From positions 1 through 60,904 of the forward strand of contig CAJTCU010000018.1 in NCBI GenBank assembly GCA_910574935.1: DNA of 60,904 nt. The letters are read 5' to 3'. The stretch comes from Oscillospiraceae bacterium (GTDB lineage Bacteria > Bacillota > Clostridia > Oscillospirales > Acutalibacteraceae). Positions 41,234-50,768 of this stretch are shown here, one piece after another; position 1 is the stretch's first letter; every line of letters begins with the position of its first letter. The position numbers and the translations under genes were made by a program. The notes beneath the pieces are model-generated. The model had not been told where the DNA came from. It saw nothing but the letters and a program-made list of their open reading frames with translations, and made no database searches.

Positions 41234-43291
41234 ATGAAAGCACCCTTTACCCGTATTTTATACGGCGGAGACTATAACCCCAATCAGTGGCCCCGGGAGG
41301 TCTGGGAAGAGGATATGCGCCTGTTCCAAAAGGCTGGCATTAACTCCGCCACCGTGAATGTGTTCTCCTGGGCCAAGATCCAGCCCAGTGAGGAAACCTA
41401 TGACTTTACCGAGCTGGACGCCGTGATTGATAGGCTTAGCAGAGAAAACATTGACATTGTCTTAGCCACTGCTACCGGGGCTATGCCCGCTTGGCTGGTA
41501 AAGCGCTATCCTGAAGTTACCCGGGTGGACTTTGATGGCCGCCGCCACAAGTTTGGCCAGCGGCACAATCACTGCCCCAATAGCCCGGTCTATCAAAAAT
41601 TTTCCCGTAAGCTGGCTGGAGAGCTGGCCCGCCGTTACGGCGGCAACCCCCACGTGGTGTGCTGGCATATTTGCAATGAATACAATACTGGCTGCTACTG
41701 TGAAAACTGTGAAAAGGCTTTTCGGGTATGGCTGCGGGAGAAGTATGGAACCTTGGAAGCAGTGAATAAAGCCTGGAACACCGAGTTTTGGGGGCATACC
41801 TTTTATGACTGGGACGAGATCGTGGCTCCCAACAATCTCTCGGAGGGCATGGGTACAGAGTGGAGCCATAAGACTGCCTTTGCGGGCGTCTCTATTGACT
41901 ATGACCGCTTTCTTTCAGACAGTCTGCTGGAAAACTATAAATTGGAGCGGGACGCTATCCGGGCGTTCGACCCAGAAACCCCCATTACCACGAACTTGAT
42001 GGGTACTTATAAGGGCCTGGATTACTTCAAATGGGCCAAGGAGATGGACCTGGTCAGTTGGGACAACTACCCGGCCTATAATACTCCCTGGAGCCTGACA
42101 GCCATGCGCCATGACCTGATGCGGGGGCTAAAGGATCAGCCCTTTATGCTGATGGAACAGACCCCCAGCCAGCAAAACTGGCAGGCCTATAACTCTCTCA
42201 AGCGTCCGGGCCAGATGCGTGCCCAAAGCTATCAGACCATTGCCCATGGGGCAGATACCATCCAGTTCTTCCAGCTGCGGCGGTCTGTGGGGGGCTGTGA
42301 GAAGTTCCACGGAGCGGTGATTAGCCACTCTGGCAGTGAGGAGACCAGGGTGTTTCAGGAGGTTTCCCAGCTGGGGGCAGAGCTGAAAGCCCTGGGCAGC
42401 GAGATTCTGGGCGCGGCCAGCCCGGCCCAGGTGGGGATTCTCTTTGACTGGGACAACTACTGGGCCCTGGAATATACCAGCGGGCCCACTGTGGATCTGC
42501 GGTATGAGGACCAGATTCACCAGTATTACCGGTATTTTTATGAGCGGCACATCCCGGTGGATATGGTGCCTGTGGACGGGGATTTTTCTAAGTATAAGGT
42601 CATCGCCGCACCAGTACTGTATATGGTGAAAGAGGGGATGGCTGAAGCTTTGGAACAGTTTGTAAAGGGGGGCGGCGTGCTGGTTACAGGCTTTATGAGC
42701 GGCATTGTGGACCAAAGCGACAACGTACACCTGGGCGGCTACCCGGGGCCCCTGAGAAAGCTGTGCGGCGTGTGGGCTGAGGAGATTGACGCTTTGGCCC
42801 CAGAGCAGAGCAACACCCTGCGCTTTACCAATGGGGAAGAGGCCAAATGCGGCCTGCTGTGCGACATCCTCCATTTAGAGGGGGCCCAGGCCCTGGCTTA
42901 TTATGGGGAAGACTTCTATGCGGGTACGCCCGCAGTCACCAAAAATCAATATGGTAAGGGCGCCGCCTATTATGTGGGGACCCAACCAGACCGGGCCGGT
43001 CTGTCCCTAGTGTTGGACCAGATGGTAAAAGACGCGGGGGTGGCGCCCCTGGTCCCAGACCAAACCCAGCTGGAGATTACCCGGCGGGTAAAGGAGGGCC
43101 GGGAATACTGGTTTATCCTGAATCTTACCGGCAGGACTCAGCCTGCTCCAGAAAGCTTTGCAGGAGAGACGGACCTGCTTACCGGTAAAGAAGTGGGTGG
43201 CCAGTTGAGTGGTTTTGGCGCCCTGCTGGTGCGGCGCAGGCCCAGGCCATGCTGGCCCGGTCGGCCGCCAGTTTTTGCGCCCAAACCGTGA
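41234..43291 (+). CDS. GH42 beta-galactosidase, altered C-terminus
   Basis: 685 residues. Glycoside hydrolase 42: N-terminal barrel beginning ILYGGDYNPNQWP, acid/base Glu149 in CNEYNTG, zinc cysteines in GCYCENC, nucleophile Glu308 in FMLMEQTPS, then trimerisation and C-terminal domains. No signal peptide, so it hydrolyses beta-galactosides in the cytosol. AAAGGA upstream selects this ATG. The family sequence ends near GFGALLV; the final 24 residues, Arg/Pro-rich (VRRRPRPCWPGR), come from reading the neighbouring phosphodiesterase gene in the wrong frame, so a deletion fused the two genes. Confidence 0.9.
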   Translation: MKAPFTRILYGGDYNPNQWPREVWEEDMRLFQKAGINSATVNVFSWAKIQPSEETYDFTELDAVIDRLSRENIDIVLATATGAMPAWLVKRYPEVTRVDFDGRRHKFGQRHNHCPNSPVYQKFSRKLAGELARRYGGNPHVVCWHICNEYNTGCYCENCEKAFRVWLREKYGTLEAVNKAWNTEFWGHTFYDWDEIVAPNNLSEGMGTEWSHKTAFAGVSIDYDRFLSDSLLENYKLERDAIRAFDPETPITTNLMGTYKGLDYFKWAKEMDLVSWDNYPAYNTPWSLTAMRHDLMRGLKDQPFMLMEQTPSQQNWQAYNSLKRPGQMRAQSYQTIAHGADTIQFFQLRRSVGGCEKFHGAVISHSGSEETRVFQEVSQLGAELKALGSEILGAASPAQVGILFDWDNYWALEYTSGPTVDLRYEDQIHQYYRYFYERHIPVDMVPVDGDFSKYKVIAAPVLYMVKEGMAEALEQFVKGGGVLVTGFMSGIVDQSDNVHLGGYPGPLRKLCGVWAEEIDALAPEQSNTLRFTNGEEAKCGLLCDILHLEGAQALAYYGEDFYAGTPAVTKNQYGKGAAYYVGTQPDRAGLSLVLDQMVKDAGVAPLVPDQTQLEITRRVKEGREYWFILNLTGRTQPAPESFAGETDLLTGKEVGGQLSGFGALLVRRRPRPCWPGRPPVFAPKP

Positions 43292-43938
43292 CGCCCTCGG
43301 TTACCCTGCCCTGCCATATGTCCCTGTTCCACAGCGTTACGCCTCAGCGCCACGGCACCACCACAAATACCTACGCTCCTCAAGCGCGGCCCGTGCGGGG
43401 GCTGTGTGAGGTGCTGGCCGCGGCCGGCAAGCGCTGCGCTTTCTTCTATAACTGGGAGCCTCTGCGGGATTTATCCCGGCCAGACTCTCTGCTGTTCTCC
43501 TATTTCTGCCAGGGCACGGCGCTGGGCTATGAAGAGGCCAACAACATGGTAACCGGCGCGGCAATGGAGTTTTTGGGCCGGCAGCAGGTGGACTTTGCCT
43601 TTGTCTATCTGGGCAATGTGGATGAGGCGGGCCATAAATACGGCTGGATGGGCACGGAATACCGGCAGGCCGTGGAGAAGAGTTGGAAGAACATTGCGGC
43701 GCTTGCCGCCGGGCTGCCAGAGTACACCGTGATGGTTACCGCTGACCACGGAGGCCACCAGCGCACCCACGGCTGCGACATCCCCGAGGATATGACCATT
43801 CCCCTGTTGATTCAGGGCAAGGACTTTGCTCCAGGCTCCCAGCTGGAAGAGGCTAGTATCCTGGACATTGCCCCTACAGTGGCTGCCCTGCTGGGCGTTC
43901 CGGCGGACAGAGACTGGGAAGGGAAAAGCTTGGTCTAG
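43249..43938 (+). pseudogene. Alkaline-phosphatase-superfamily phosphodiesterase, 5'-truncated
   Basis: 229 codons from the internal ATG. The nucleophile region TPSVTLPCHMSLFH, metal motif DEAGHKYGW and TADHGGHQRTHG of nucleotide pyrophosphatase/phosphodiesterases are present. The N-terminal strand with the first metal-binding Asp is missing. Homologous-looking frame continues upstream as GAAQAQA and is then cut off at about 43230, where GH42 coding sequence begins in another frame. Restarting at 43249 by coupling to GH42 translation is possible, but without the first Asp the product should be inactive. Confidence 0.78.
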
Positions 43939-44101
43939 ATGAGAGGGGGACCGTACCGGCAAAAACTGGCAAAACAGGCAAGAGTATAAATGGAAAAGAG
44001 CTTTTATAAAAATTTACAGAATAGGCTAGGAATCTTCACGGTTTTGCGTTATAATAATAGAAAACCACCCGAGATAACACCAGAAGAAAGAAGGAAACGT
44101 G

Positions 44102-44671
44102 ATGGGGATTATCAATCAGTTGTGCCGTGCCGCCGGAGACTATGCGGAAATGTTGAAAGAGAAGAACAGCCGCGCCGCTGTAATCAATCGGCTGCGTATG
44201 GTAATCCGCTGTGAGGAAAAGGCGGCTGACCAGGAATATATGGCTCTGGGCCGTTACTATTATAATGCGCTGCGGGACAAGGATAACGCCTTGGCCGAGA
44301 GCCACTGTGCGCGTATTGACGAAATTAGCGCCCGCCGGGACAGCGCCCTGGAAGCCCTGGAGCGAATAACCCATGAGGCAAGCAGTATTGCCGTTATTTC
44401 TGGTTATGATTCGGAGTGTGACGGTTCCTTAGAGGAGCGCGCGGAAGAGAAAAAAACCCTTTTCCATTTTGAACAGGGCCCCTTAACCGTGACAGTAACC
44501 AAGGACGAGCCTGCCCAGCGGGAAGAGATCGACCTTTCCGATGTGGAAGTCTACGATCAGGATCCCACGTTGTCCGTAGAGACGGCGTCCGTCCAGCCAG
44601 CGGCAGAGGCCGGACCGGAGATTCAACCCGCCGAGCCCGACGAAAACGACGGCCTGCCCTTTGAGGGCTAG
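44102..44671 (+). CDS. Hypothetical protein, helical with acidic tail
   Basis: About 189 residues of unknown family. Residues 1-100 are predicted alpha-helical with many charged residues (LRMVIRCEEKAADQEYMALGRYYYNAL), perhaps a coiled coil. The C-terminal half is disordered-looking and acidic, rich in Glu, Asp, Pro and Ala. No signal or membrane segment. AAGGAA precedes the ATG, and a TATAAT lies about 50 bases upstream. A gene of this sort is common as an uncharacterised cytosolic protein; I infer no function. Confidence 0.7.
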   Translation: MGIINQLCRAAGDYAEMLKEKNSRAAVINRLRMVIRCEEKAADQEYMALGRYYYNALRDKDNALAESHCARIDEISARRDSALEALERITHEASSIAVISGYDSECDGSLEERAEEKKTLFHFEQGPLTVTVTKDEPAQREEIDLSDVEVYDQDPTLSVETASVQPAAEAGPEIQPAEPDENDGLPFEG

Positions 44672-44680
44672 AATCTGCTG

Positions 44681-44860
44681 TTAAGGCAACACCACACCAT
44701 TCGCGGCTGGCGCCTTAAGCACCGTCTTGCTTGCAGATTTTCCGTGATAGCGCACAGCGTTCGCTGGTCAATGGTGAGATGGACGGCGCTCAATCTGTAG
44801 CCTCTCACGAAAAATCTGACTGCGCAATACGGTGCTTAGAATTCTGCGGTATTGCCTTAA
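44681..44860. mobile_element. Second inverted-repeat element family, copy 1
   Basis: 180 bp with imperfect inverted ends TTAAGGCAACACC / GGTATTGCCTTAA; similarity of the two arms continues inward (GCACCGT, AGATTTT). No coding capacity. It is related to the 65-bp copy at 55841-55905. Unrelated to the GGGCTTG family. Inserted between a hypothetical gene and the CpXC gene. Confidence 0.75.
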
Positions 44861-44908
44861 AACAAACGACGCCAAGAACGGGCCCGCCCAAAGAAAGGAA
44901 CATGTGCC

Positions 44909-45532
44909 ATGGAGATTGTGAAGGACATCATTTGCCCCCAGTGCGGGGAATCTCAAAAATATCGGTTGTATACCAGCATAGACGCCCAGGAGCATCCAGA
45001 ACTAAAGGCCAGCATCCTGGATGAGACCCTGTTTGACTGGCGGTGCCAGCGCTGCAACTATTTTGCGGCCATGGCATATCCTTTTGTATACATAGACAAG
45101 CAGGTGGGATATGTGGTGTGCTTGGCCCCGGGGGGCAGCGGCAACGCCGTGGAGGTGACCGAGCCTTTGCGGAACTTTGTGAAACGGCGGGTAAAAAACC
45201 TGGCGGAAATGAAGGAAAAGATTTTAATTTTTGACACAGGCTGTGATGACGCGGCGGTAGAACTTATGAAAAACGCCCTATGCACCATTGTAAAGCGAGG
45301 CTATGGCAACGCGAATTTGCACGCCTATTTTAGCAGGGCGGAGGAGGAGAAAATGGAGTTTGCCATTTTTATGCCCAGAAAGCCGGAGCCGGTGTATCAC
45401 TCCACCCGGGTGGAGGTGTACAGGCAGTCTCAAGAGGTACTGCGGGCCCTGAACTATATGGACCCCGAAGGTTTTGCCACAGTAGACGCCAAGCTGGCCA
45501 AGCGTATTATTGAGGACTACCAGAGCGCCTAA
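44909..45532 (+). CDS. CpXC domain protein
   Basis: 207 residues. The N-terminal CpXC zinc ribbon has CPQCGE near residue 9 and WRCQRCN near residue 43. The rest is an alpha/beta domain, with HSTRVEVYRQSQEVLRAL toward the end. Function of the CpXC family is unknown. AAAGGAACATGTGCC precedes the ATG. It stands alone between element copy 1 and a strong terminator. Confidence 0.85.
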   Translation: MEIVKDIICPQCGESQKYRLYTSIDAQEHPELKASILDETLFDWRCQRCNYFAAMAYPFVYIDKQVGYVVCLAPGGSGNAVEVTEPLRNFVKRRVKNLAEMKEKILIFDTGCDDAAVELMKNALCTIVKRGYGNANLHAYFSRAEEEKMEFAIFMPRKPEPVYHSTRVEVYRQSQEVLRALNYMDPEGFATVDAKLAKRIIEDYQSA

Positions 45533-45562
45533 GGACGGGAAAGCCAACGGGAAAAACAACTT

Positions 45563-45600
45563 AAGAGCCTCCGTGGCGGCACGGGGGCTCTTGCTTTTGC
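45563..45600 (+). terminator. Terminator after CpXC gene
   Basis: AAGAGCC-CCGTG/CACGG-GGCTCTT stem with loop GCGG, then TTGCTTTTG. Confidence 0.85.
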
Positions 45601-45686
45601 TTGGCATGTTATTTCAGAAGTAGCGGGCCAATATGTCAACTTCCGTGAATCATTCGTGCCGGCCTGGGGCATAGGTTGGCGGAGGT

Positions 45687-47465
45687 TTATGACACGGACT
45701 CTGGCCCAGCGCTGGCGCTGGCCGGCAGGCTGTACTTTTCCAGGCATCGGTTGTAAGCCTGAGTAAAGGCCGGGCTGCCAGAGGTTTTCACCTGGTTCAA
45801 ATACTCGTGGGCGTCCATAGAGGAGGATTCCTTAATCTGAATCACGGTCACCGCCACGTTGGAGCAGTGGTCAGAAACACGCTCGTAGTTGGTAAGCAGG
45901 TCTGTTAGCACAAAGCCCAGTTCAATGGTGCAGCGGCCCTCTTGCAAACGCCGAATATGTCGGGTTTTCAGTTCAATTTTCAGGTCGTCTACCACCTGCT
46001 CCAGGGGCTCTACCTGGCCGGCCAGAACACTGTCCTCTTTCTCAAAGGCCTCTACCGTCAAGTTTAGAATATCAATAATGGCCTGGGTGATAATGCCCAC
46101 CTCCACTTGGGCCTTGTCAGAAAAGTGCAGCTGCTTGTCATGAATTTCCTCGGCCACCCGCAGAATATTTAGGGCGTGGTCACCAATCCGCTCGAAGTCG
46201 CCAATAGCATGCAACAGCTCGGCGGCCTCATTGCTATCACGGACCGAAAGATCCTTGCTGCTTAACTTTACTAAGAAAGTGCCCAGCGTGTCCTCGTATA
46301 GGTCAATCTCCTCTTCGGTGCTGGCAATCTCGGCGGCCACCTTGGAATCGAAGTCTTGAATCAGCCCAATGGCTGAAAGCATAGAGTCCCGGGCGGCGCG
46401 GGCCATTTTAACAGTTAAACGGCGGCACTCGGCAATGGCAAAGCCAGGGGAGAGCATCAGCCGCTCGTCCAGCAGGGCCTCTTTGGTACTGGTCTCGCGG
46501 ATGGTGAGCTTGGAAAGCTTTTCCAGCTGCTTGGAAAAAGGCAACAATACAAAGGTATTGATGATATTAAACAGGGTATGTACCACCGCAATGCCCAGGG
46601 CGTCGATGGGGGCGTCTACTACGTCAAAATGAAAGACGCCGTTGAGAATATAGAAAGCGGAAAGACAGATAATGGTGCCAATGACCTTAAAGTATACGCT
46701 AACAGCTACCACCCGTTTAGCGTTTTTGTTGGCGCCTATGGCAGAAAGCAAACCGGTAACGCAGGTTCCAATGTTGGCCCCAGTAATAATGGGAAAGGCC
46801 ATGCCCAAAGAGATGCTGCCGGTGAGAGAAAGAGACTGCAAAATGCCTACCGAAGCGGCGCTGCTCTGGATAATGCCGGTAAACACCGTGCCAATTAGCA
46901 CCCCCAGCAGGGGATTCTGGAACATAATGAGAAGGTCGTGGAAAGCGGGGCTTTCTGCCAGGGGGCTAACCGACTGGCTCATAAAGGTCATACCGGTCAT
47001 TAAAATCGCGAAGCCGATCAGCACATGTCCGGCGTCCTTCTTTTTTCCGTTCTTGCCGGTCATAACCATAACCACGCCGGCCAGGGCCAGCAGGGGAGAG
47101 AAGGACTCGGGCTTTAACATTTGCAGCCAGAAGCTGTCGGACTGAATGCCGGCCGCGCTTAAAATCCACGCGGTTAGGGTGGTGCCCATGCTGGAACCCA
47201 TGATCACAGGCACGGTTTGGCTTAGCTCCATAATGCCGGAGTTCACCAGGCCCACCAGCATAACGGTCATGGCGGAAGAGGATTGGATGGCAATGGTGAT
47301 CACGGCCCCCAGGGCCAGGCCTTTGAATTTGTTAGAGGTCATAGACTTCAGCACATGCTCCAGCTTGCCGCCCACCATTTTTTCCAGCCCGGCAGAGAGT
47401 ACGTTCATGCCGTACAGGAAGAAGGCCAGTCCCCCCAAAAGCGTAAACACAGAAAAAATATCCAA
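45687..47465 (-). CDS. Na/Pi cotransporter family protein with PhoU domain
   Basis: 592 residues. The N-terminal membrane part has two inverted NptA-type repeats, each with a QSSSA-like motif (IAIQSSSAMTVM and GIIQSSAASVGI) that binds sodium and phosphate. Residues about 340-570 form a cytoplasmic PhoU-like helical domain (DFERIGDHALNILRV, NYERVSDHCSNVAV). Such YjbB/NptA proteins move phosphate across the inner membrane, probably outward in bacteria with PhoU control. It is monocistronic and convergent with the CpXC gene. Confidence 0.92.
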   Translation of the reverse strand: MDIFSVFTLLGGLAFFLYGMNVLSAGLEKMVGGKLEHVLKSMTSNKFKGLALGAVITIAIQSSSAMTVMLVGLVNSGIMELSQTVPVIMGSSMGTTLTAWILSAAGIQSDSFWLQMLKPESFSPLLALAGVVMVMTGKNGKKKDAGHVLIGFAILMTGMTFMSQSVSPLAESPAFHDLLIMFQNPLLGVLIGTVFTGIIQSSAASVGILQSLSLTGSISLGMAFPIITGANIGTCVTGLLSAIGANKNAKRVVAVSVYFKVIGTIICLSAFYILNGVFHFDVVDAPIDALGIAVVHTLFNIINTFVLLPFSKQLEKLSKLTIRETSTKEALLDERLMLSPGFAIAECRRLTVKMARAARDSMLSAIGLIQDFDSKVAAEIASTEEEIDLYEDTLGTFLVKLSSKDLSVRDSNEAAELLHAIGDFERIGDHALNILRVAEEIHDKQLHFSDKAQVEVGIITQAIIDILNLTVEAFEKEDSVLAGQVEPLEQVVDDLKIELKTRHIRRLQEGRCTIELGFVLTDLLTNYERVSDHCSNVAVTVIQIKESSSMDAHEYLNQVKTSGSPAFTQAYNRCLEKYSLPASASAGPESVS

Positions 47466-47841
47466 TTTTACAACCCCCGAATCAATTCCTCAGTGTCGGT
47501 TCCATTTTTACCCTATACAATTTTATGATAGCATAGTCCGGGGTAACAAATCAATGGCTTTTTGCAAAAAAGGGAAAATTATGCTGAAATGTCGGGGACA
47601 GAATCGCTGGCATACTTTTTCAAAAGGCCCTGTTCTGCCAAAAGGAAAGACTGGTTTATGGTTTTTTTTGTAATCTTTATGCCCAGGGCATGGATCAGCA
47701 GCAGGGGCCCGGCAAGCGTTCTATCAAAAAATGCGCCCAAACTGTTTTGCACCATAAGAAATGGGTAGAAAAACCACCGGAAATGTAGTATAATAATCTC
47801 AAAATACCGTTTTCTAAAGAAAAACGTACGGGGGGAACGCC
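47466..47841. other. Divergent promoter region, nptA-like / ispDF
   Basis: No gene recognised. TATAAT at 47789-47794, about 50 bases ahead of the ispDF start, is a likely -10 for the rightward gene but its -35 is poor. No riboswitch-like structure is evident. Confidence 0.45.
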
Positions 47842-49020
47842 ATGAACGATCGTTTTGCCGCGGTGCTGGTGGCCGGGGGAAATTCCACCCGCATGGGCAC
47901 AGGCCGCTGCAAGGTGCTGGAAGAACTGGGGGGCGTGCCGGCTATTTGCCATCCGCTAAAGGTGCTCTGCGGCTGTAAGAGAATTGACGAGGTCTGCGTG
48001 GTCTGCCGCCAAGAAGATATGGACCAGATTGCCCGGCTGGCAGCCCAGGCAGGCCAGAAAGCGGTGGGCAGAAAAAAGATCTGCTTTGCTAAGGGCGGTG
48101 CGGAGCGCCAAGAGTCCGTGCTGCGGGGCGTCCAGGCGCTGGAAGGAGACAGCGGCTTTTTGCTGGTACACGATGCGGCCCGGCCCCTGCTGAACCCAGA
48201 GACCTTAGAGGCAGTGTGCCAGGGGGCCCTGGCTTTTGGCGCGGCTACGGCGGCGGTGCCCAGCAAGGATACCTGCAAACTGGCGGATGAGGAGGGCTTT
48301 GTGGCCTCCACCCCAGAGCGGAGCAGGCTTATGGCAGTGCAGACGCCCCAGGCTTTCCGCCGGGACCTGTACCTGTATGCGGTGGGCAGGGCCCAGGCCA
48401 CCGGGGTACGTTATACAGATGACTGCCAGCTCATTGAGGCCGCGGGAGGCAGGGTAAAGCTGACAGCCGGACACTATCACAATTTCAAGCTCACTACGCC
48501 CGAAGACCTGCTGCTGGCCCGGGCTCTAGTGGCAAAGAAGGAGGCGGGACCGATGAGAATTGGCCAGGGGTACGACGTTCACAAGCTGGTACAGGACCGG
48601 CGGCTGGTGCTGGGCGGGGTGGAGGTGCCCTACCGGCTGGGGCTGCTGGGCCACTCGGACGCGGATGTGCTGGCCCACGCCATAGCAGACAGCCTTTTGG
48701 GCGCGGCGGCGCTGGGAGATATTGGCCAGCATTTTCCCGACAACGACCCAGCTTTTGCCGGAGCGGACAGCCTGAAACTGCTGGAGCAGGTGTGCGGGCT
48801 GCTGCGAGACCGAGCGTATGAGATTGGCAATATTGATGCCACGGTGATAGCCCAGCGGCCCAAGTTGGCGGGATATATTCCGGCCATGCGGGAAAACCTG
48901 GCCCGGGCCTGTGGAATAGGGTTGGAGCAGGTCAGCGTAAAGGCCACCACAGAGGAGGGCCTGGGCTTTACGGGCCGGGGAGAGGGGATTGCGGCTAGCG
49001 CAATCTGCATGATATTTTAA
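47842..49020 (+). CDS. ispDF: Bifunctional IspD-IspF (MEP isoprenoid pathway)
   Basis: 392 residues. The IspD part (about 1-230) has the cytidylyltransferase motif [11 protein letters not shown] and VHDAARPLL. The IspF part (about 236-392) begins [12 protein letters not shown] with zinc motif DVH, then [20 protein letters not shown] and the [17 protein letters not shown] end. The two act on MEP and CDP-ME2P, steps 3 and 5 of the non-mevalonate route. Fusion is known in other bacteria; IspE must be elsewhere. GGGGGGAAC precedes the ATG. Confidence 0.95.
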   Translation: MNDRFAAVLVAGGNSTRMGTGRCKVLEELGGVPAICHPLKVLCGCKRIDEVCVVCRQEDMDQIARLAAQAGQKAVGRKKICFAKGGAERQESVLRGVQALEGDSGFLLVHDAARPLLNPETLEAVCQGALAFGAATAAVPSKDTCKLADEEGFVASTPERSRLMAVQTPQAFRRDLYLYAVGRAQATGVRYTDDCQLIEAAGGRVKLTAGHYHNFKLTTPEDLLLARALVAKKEAGPMRIGQGYDVHKLVQDRRLVLGGVEVPYRLGLLGHSDADVLAHAIADSLLGAAALGDIGQHFPDNDPAFAGADSLKLLEQVCGLLRDRAYEIGNIDATVIAQRPKLAGYIPAMRENLARACGIGLEQVSVKATTEEGLGFTGRGEGIAASAICMIF

Positions 49021-49120
49021 CAAAATATGCCCCCCAATCGCCCACAGGCGGCTTTCTCTGCCTCTTGGCCGCGCAAAGCCTTCGCTTTTTTAACGTATCA
49101 TTTATAAAGGAGTGTTCCCA

Positions 49121-50062
49121 ATGTCAATGGATCGACTGATGGAAGCTATTACCCAAAAACAAAACCCCACGGTGGCGGGCCTGGACCCCAAGCTGGAGTA
49201 CATCCCAGCTCATATCAAAGAGGCCGCCTTTGCCCAATACGGCAAAAATCTAGAGGGCGCCGCCGCCGCGCTGCTGGCCTTTAACAAGGGCCTTATGGAC
49301 AGCCTCTGCGATATAGTGCCAGCGGTTAAGCCGCAGGCGGCTTACTATGAGATGTACGGCTGGCCCGGTGTGCGCGCTTTGGCTGAAACCATCCAGTATG
49401 CCAAGGAGAAGGAGCTGTTCGTTATTGTGGACGGCAAGCGGAACGACATTGGGGCTACCATGGGGGCCTACGCCGCCGCGCATCTGGGGACCACCGACGT
49501 GGAGGGAGAGTCCGTTGAGGCCTTTGGCGCAGACGCCCTAACGGTGAACGGCTACCTGGGCAGCGACGGCATCGACCCGCTGCTGGCCGTGTGCGCGGCC
49601 CGGGATAAAGGGATTTTTGTACTGGCAAAGACCTCCAATCCCTCTTCCGGAGAGTTCCAGGATCAGATGCTCCATGCCATGTATGAACCCCTCTATCGGG
49701 CCATGGGCAATATGTGTCAGCAGTGGGGGCTAAAGCTGCCTGGAAAGTATGGCTACAGCGGCGTGGGGGCCGTGGTGGGAGCCACCTACCCCAAGCAGCT
49801 GAAGGAGCTGCGCCACGCTTTGCCCAACACCTTCTTCCTGGTGCCCGGATACGGAGCCCAGGGCGGTGCGGCCAAGGACGTGGCTATGGGCTTTGATAAG
49901 CACGGCGCCGGAGCTATTGTCAATTCCTCCCGGGCCATTCTCTGCGCCTGGCAGAAGGAGGGCTGCGACCCCGAGGACTACGCCGGAGCCGCCCGTCGGG
50001 AGGCCCTGCGGATGCGTGACCAGCTGATGGCGGAGCTGGGCGGCATCAGCCTGCCGGTGTAG
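49121..50062 (+). CDS. pyrF: Orotidine 5'-phosphate decarboxylase, type 2
   Basis: 313 residues. Catalytic strand VIVDGKRNDIGAT (DxKRxDI) and phosphate-binding end SGVGAVVGATYP and FLVPGYGAQG match the longer type-2 PyrF family. It makes UMP in pyrimidine synthesis. AAGGAG eight bases upstream supports the ATG at 49121; a GTG at 49112 is also in frame. It starts a pyrF - unknown - pyrK - pyrD cluster with very short gaps. Confidence 0.95.
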   Translation: MSMDRLMEAITQKQNPTVAGLDPKLEYIPAHIKEAAFAQYGKNLEGAAAALLAFNKGLMDSLCDIVPAVKPQAAYYEMYGWPGVRALAETIQYAKEKELFVIVDGKRNDIGATMGAYAAAHLGTTDVEGESVEAFGADALTVNGYLGSDGIDPLLAVCAARDKGIFVLAKTSNPSSGEFQDQMLHAMYEPLYRAMGNMCQQWGLKLPGKYGYSGVGAVVGATYPKQLKELRHALPNTFFLVPGYGAQGGAAKDVAMGFDKHGAGAIVNSSRAILCAWQKEGCDPEDYAGAARREALRMRDQLMAELGGISLPV

Positions 50063-50064
50063 CT

Positions 50065-50739
50065 ATGGCTTCGCGAATTATGCATCTGGTCCTGGCCCAG
50101 GAGCTGCTAAAAGACCGGAAGCTTTCCCAGTCGGAGGCCTTTTTGTTTGGGGCCTTGCTGCCGGACGCTCCCCGGTCGCCGGCCGGGAAGGCGGGAAACC
50201 GTGCCAGTCATTTTCTGGCGGACCGGGGCCCGCTGAGAACCTATGATCTGGATGAATTCCGGCAGCTCTACGGAGAACGCCTCCGGGAGGAAGGGCTCTA
50301 TCTGGGCTACTACCTCCACCTAATCCAGGACATCGTCTACCGGCGGTTTCAACATGGAAAATGGGCCTGGGGCAAGTTGAGCAAGGAGCAGTTTACTAGA
50401 CTGTACCAGGACTACAGCCTGCTCAATGACCTGTTCATCTGCCAGTATAGGTTGGAAAATAATGTGAAAATCCCTAGGGAAGCGGAGGGAGAGGATATAT
50501 GCCGGCGCTTCTCCCTGCGGCCTGGAGAGCTGTTGGAGCAGGTGGAGGAGGATTTCCGCCGGGAAAGGGCGGGAGAACCGGAAGAGCCCGTCTTTCTCAC
50601 CTGGAATATGGCCCGGGAGTTTTTGGGGGCAGCGTTGGCCCTGTGCCAAAAGGAGCTCTATGCCCTTGGTAGAAGCGGGTCCCTGTTGGACCCCTGGGAG
50701 CTGGCTTGGGAGTCGCAGCGGCCGTATCACGCCGTATAA
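50065..50739 (+). CDS. Zinc-dependent phospholipase C-like protein, hypothetical
   Basis: 224 residues, helical, beginning MASRIMHLVLAQELL, with histidines and aspartates spaced as in the zinc-dependent phospholipase C / S1-P1 fold (LLPDAPRSP, YLHLIQDIVYRRF). No signal peptide. The assignment is by pattern only. The ATG lies two bases after the pyrF stop and the gene is embedded in the pyrimidine cluster, though no pyrimidine-related role is suggested by the sequence. Confidence 0.6.
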   Translation: MASRIMHLVLAQELLKDRKLSQSEAFLFGALLPDAPRSPAGKAGNRASHFLADRGPLRTYDLDEFRQLYGERLREEGLYLGYYLHLIQDIVYRRFQHGKWAWGKLSKEQFTRLYQDYSLLNDLFICQYRLENNVKIPREAEGEDICRRFSLRPGELLEQVEEDFRRERAGEPEEPVFLTWNMAREFLGAALALCQKELYALGRSGSLLDPWELAWESQRPYHAV

Positions 50740-50768
50740 TTCATATAAATTTGATGGGGAGAAACGCT

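Noticed and set aside
47146-47673. 175-codon plus-strand frame over the nptA-like start
   Set aside because: Antisense to a well-supported gene and no recognisable protein.
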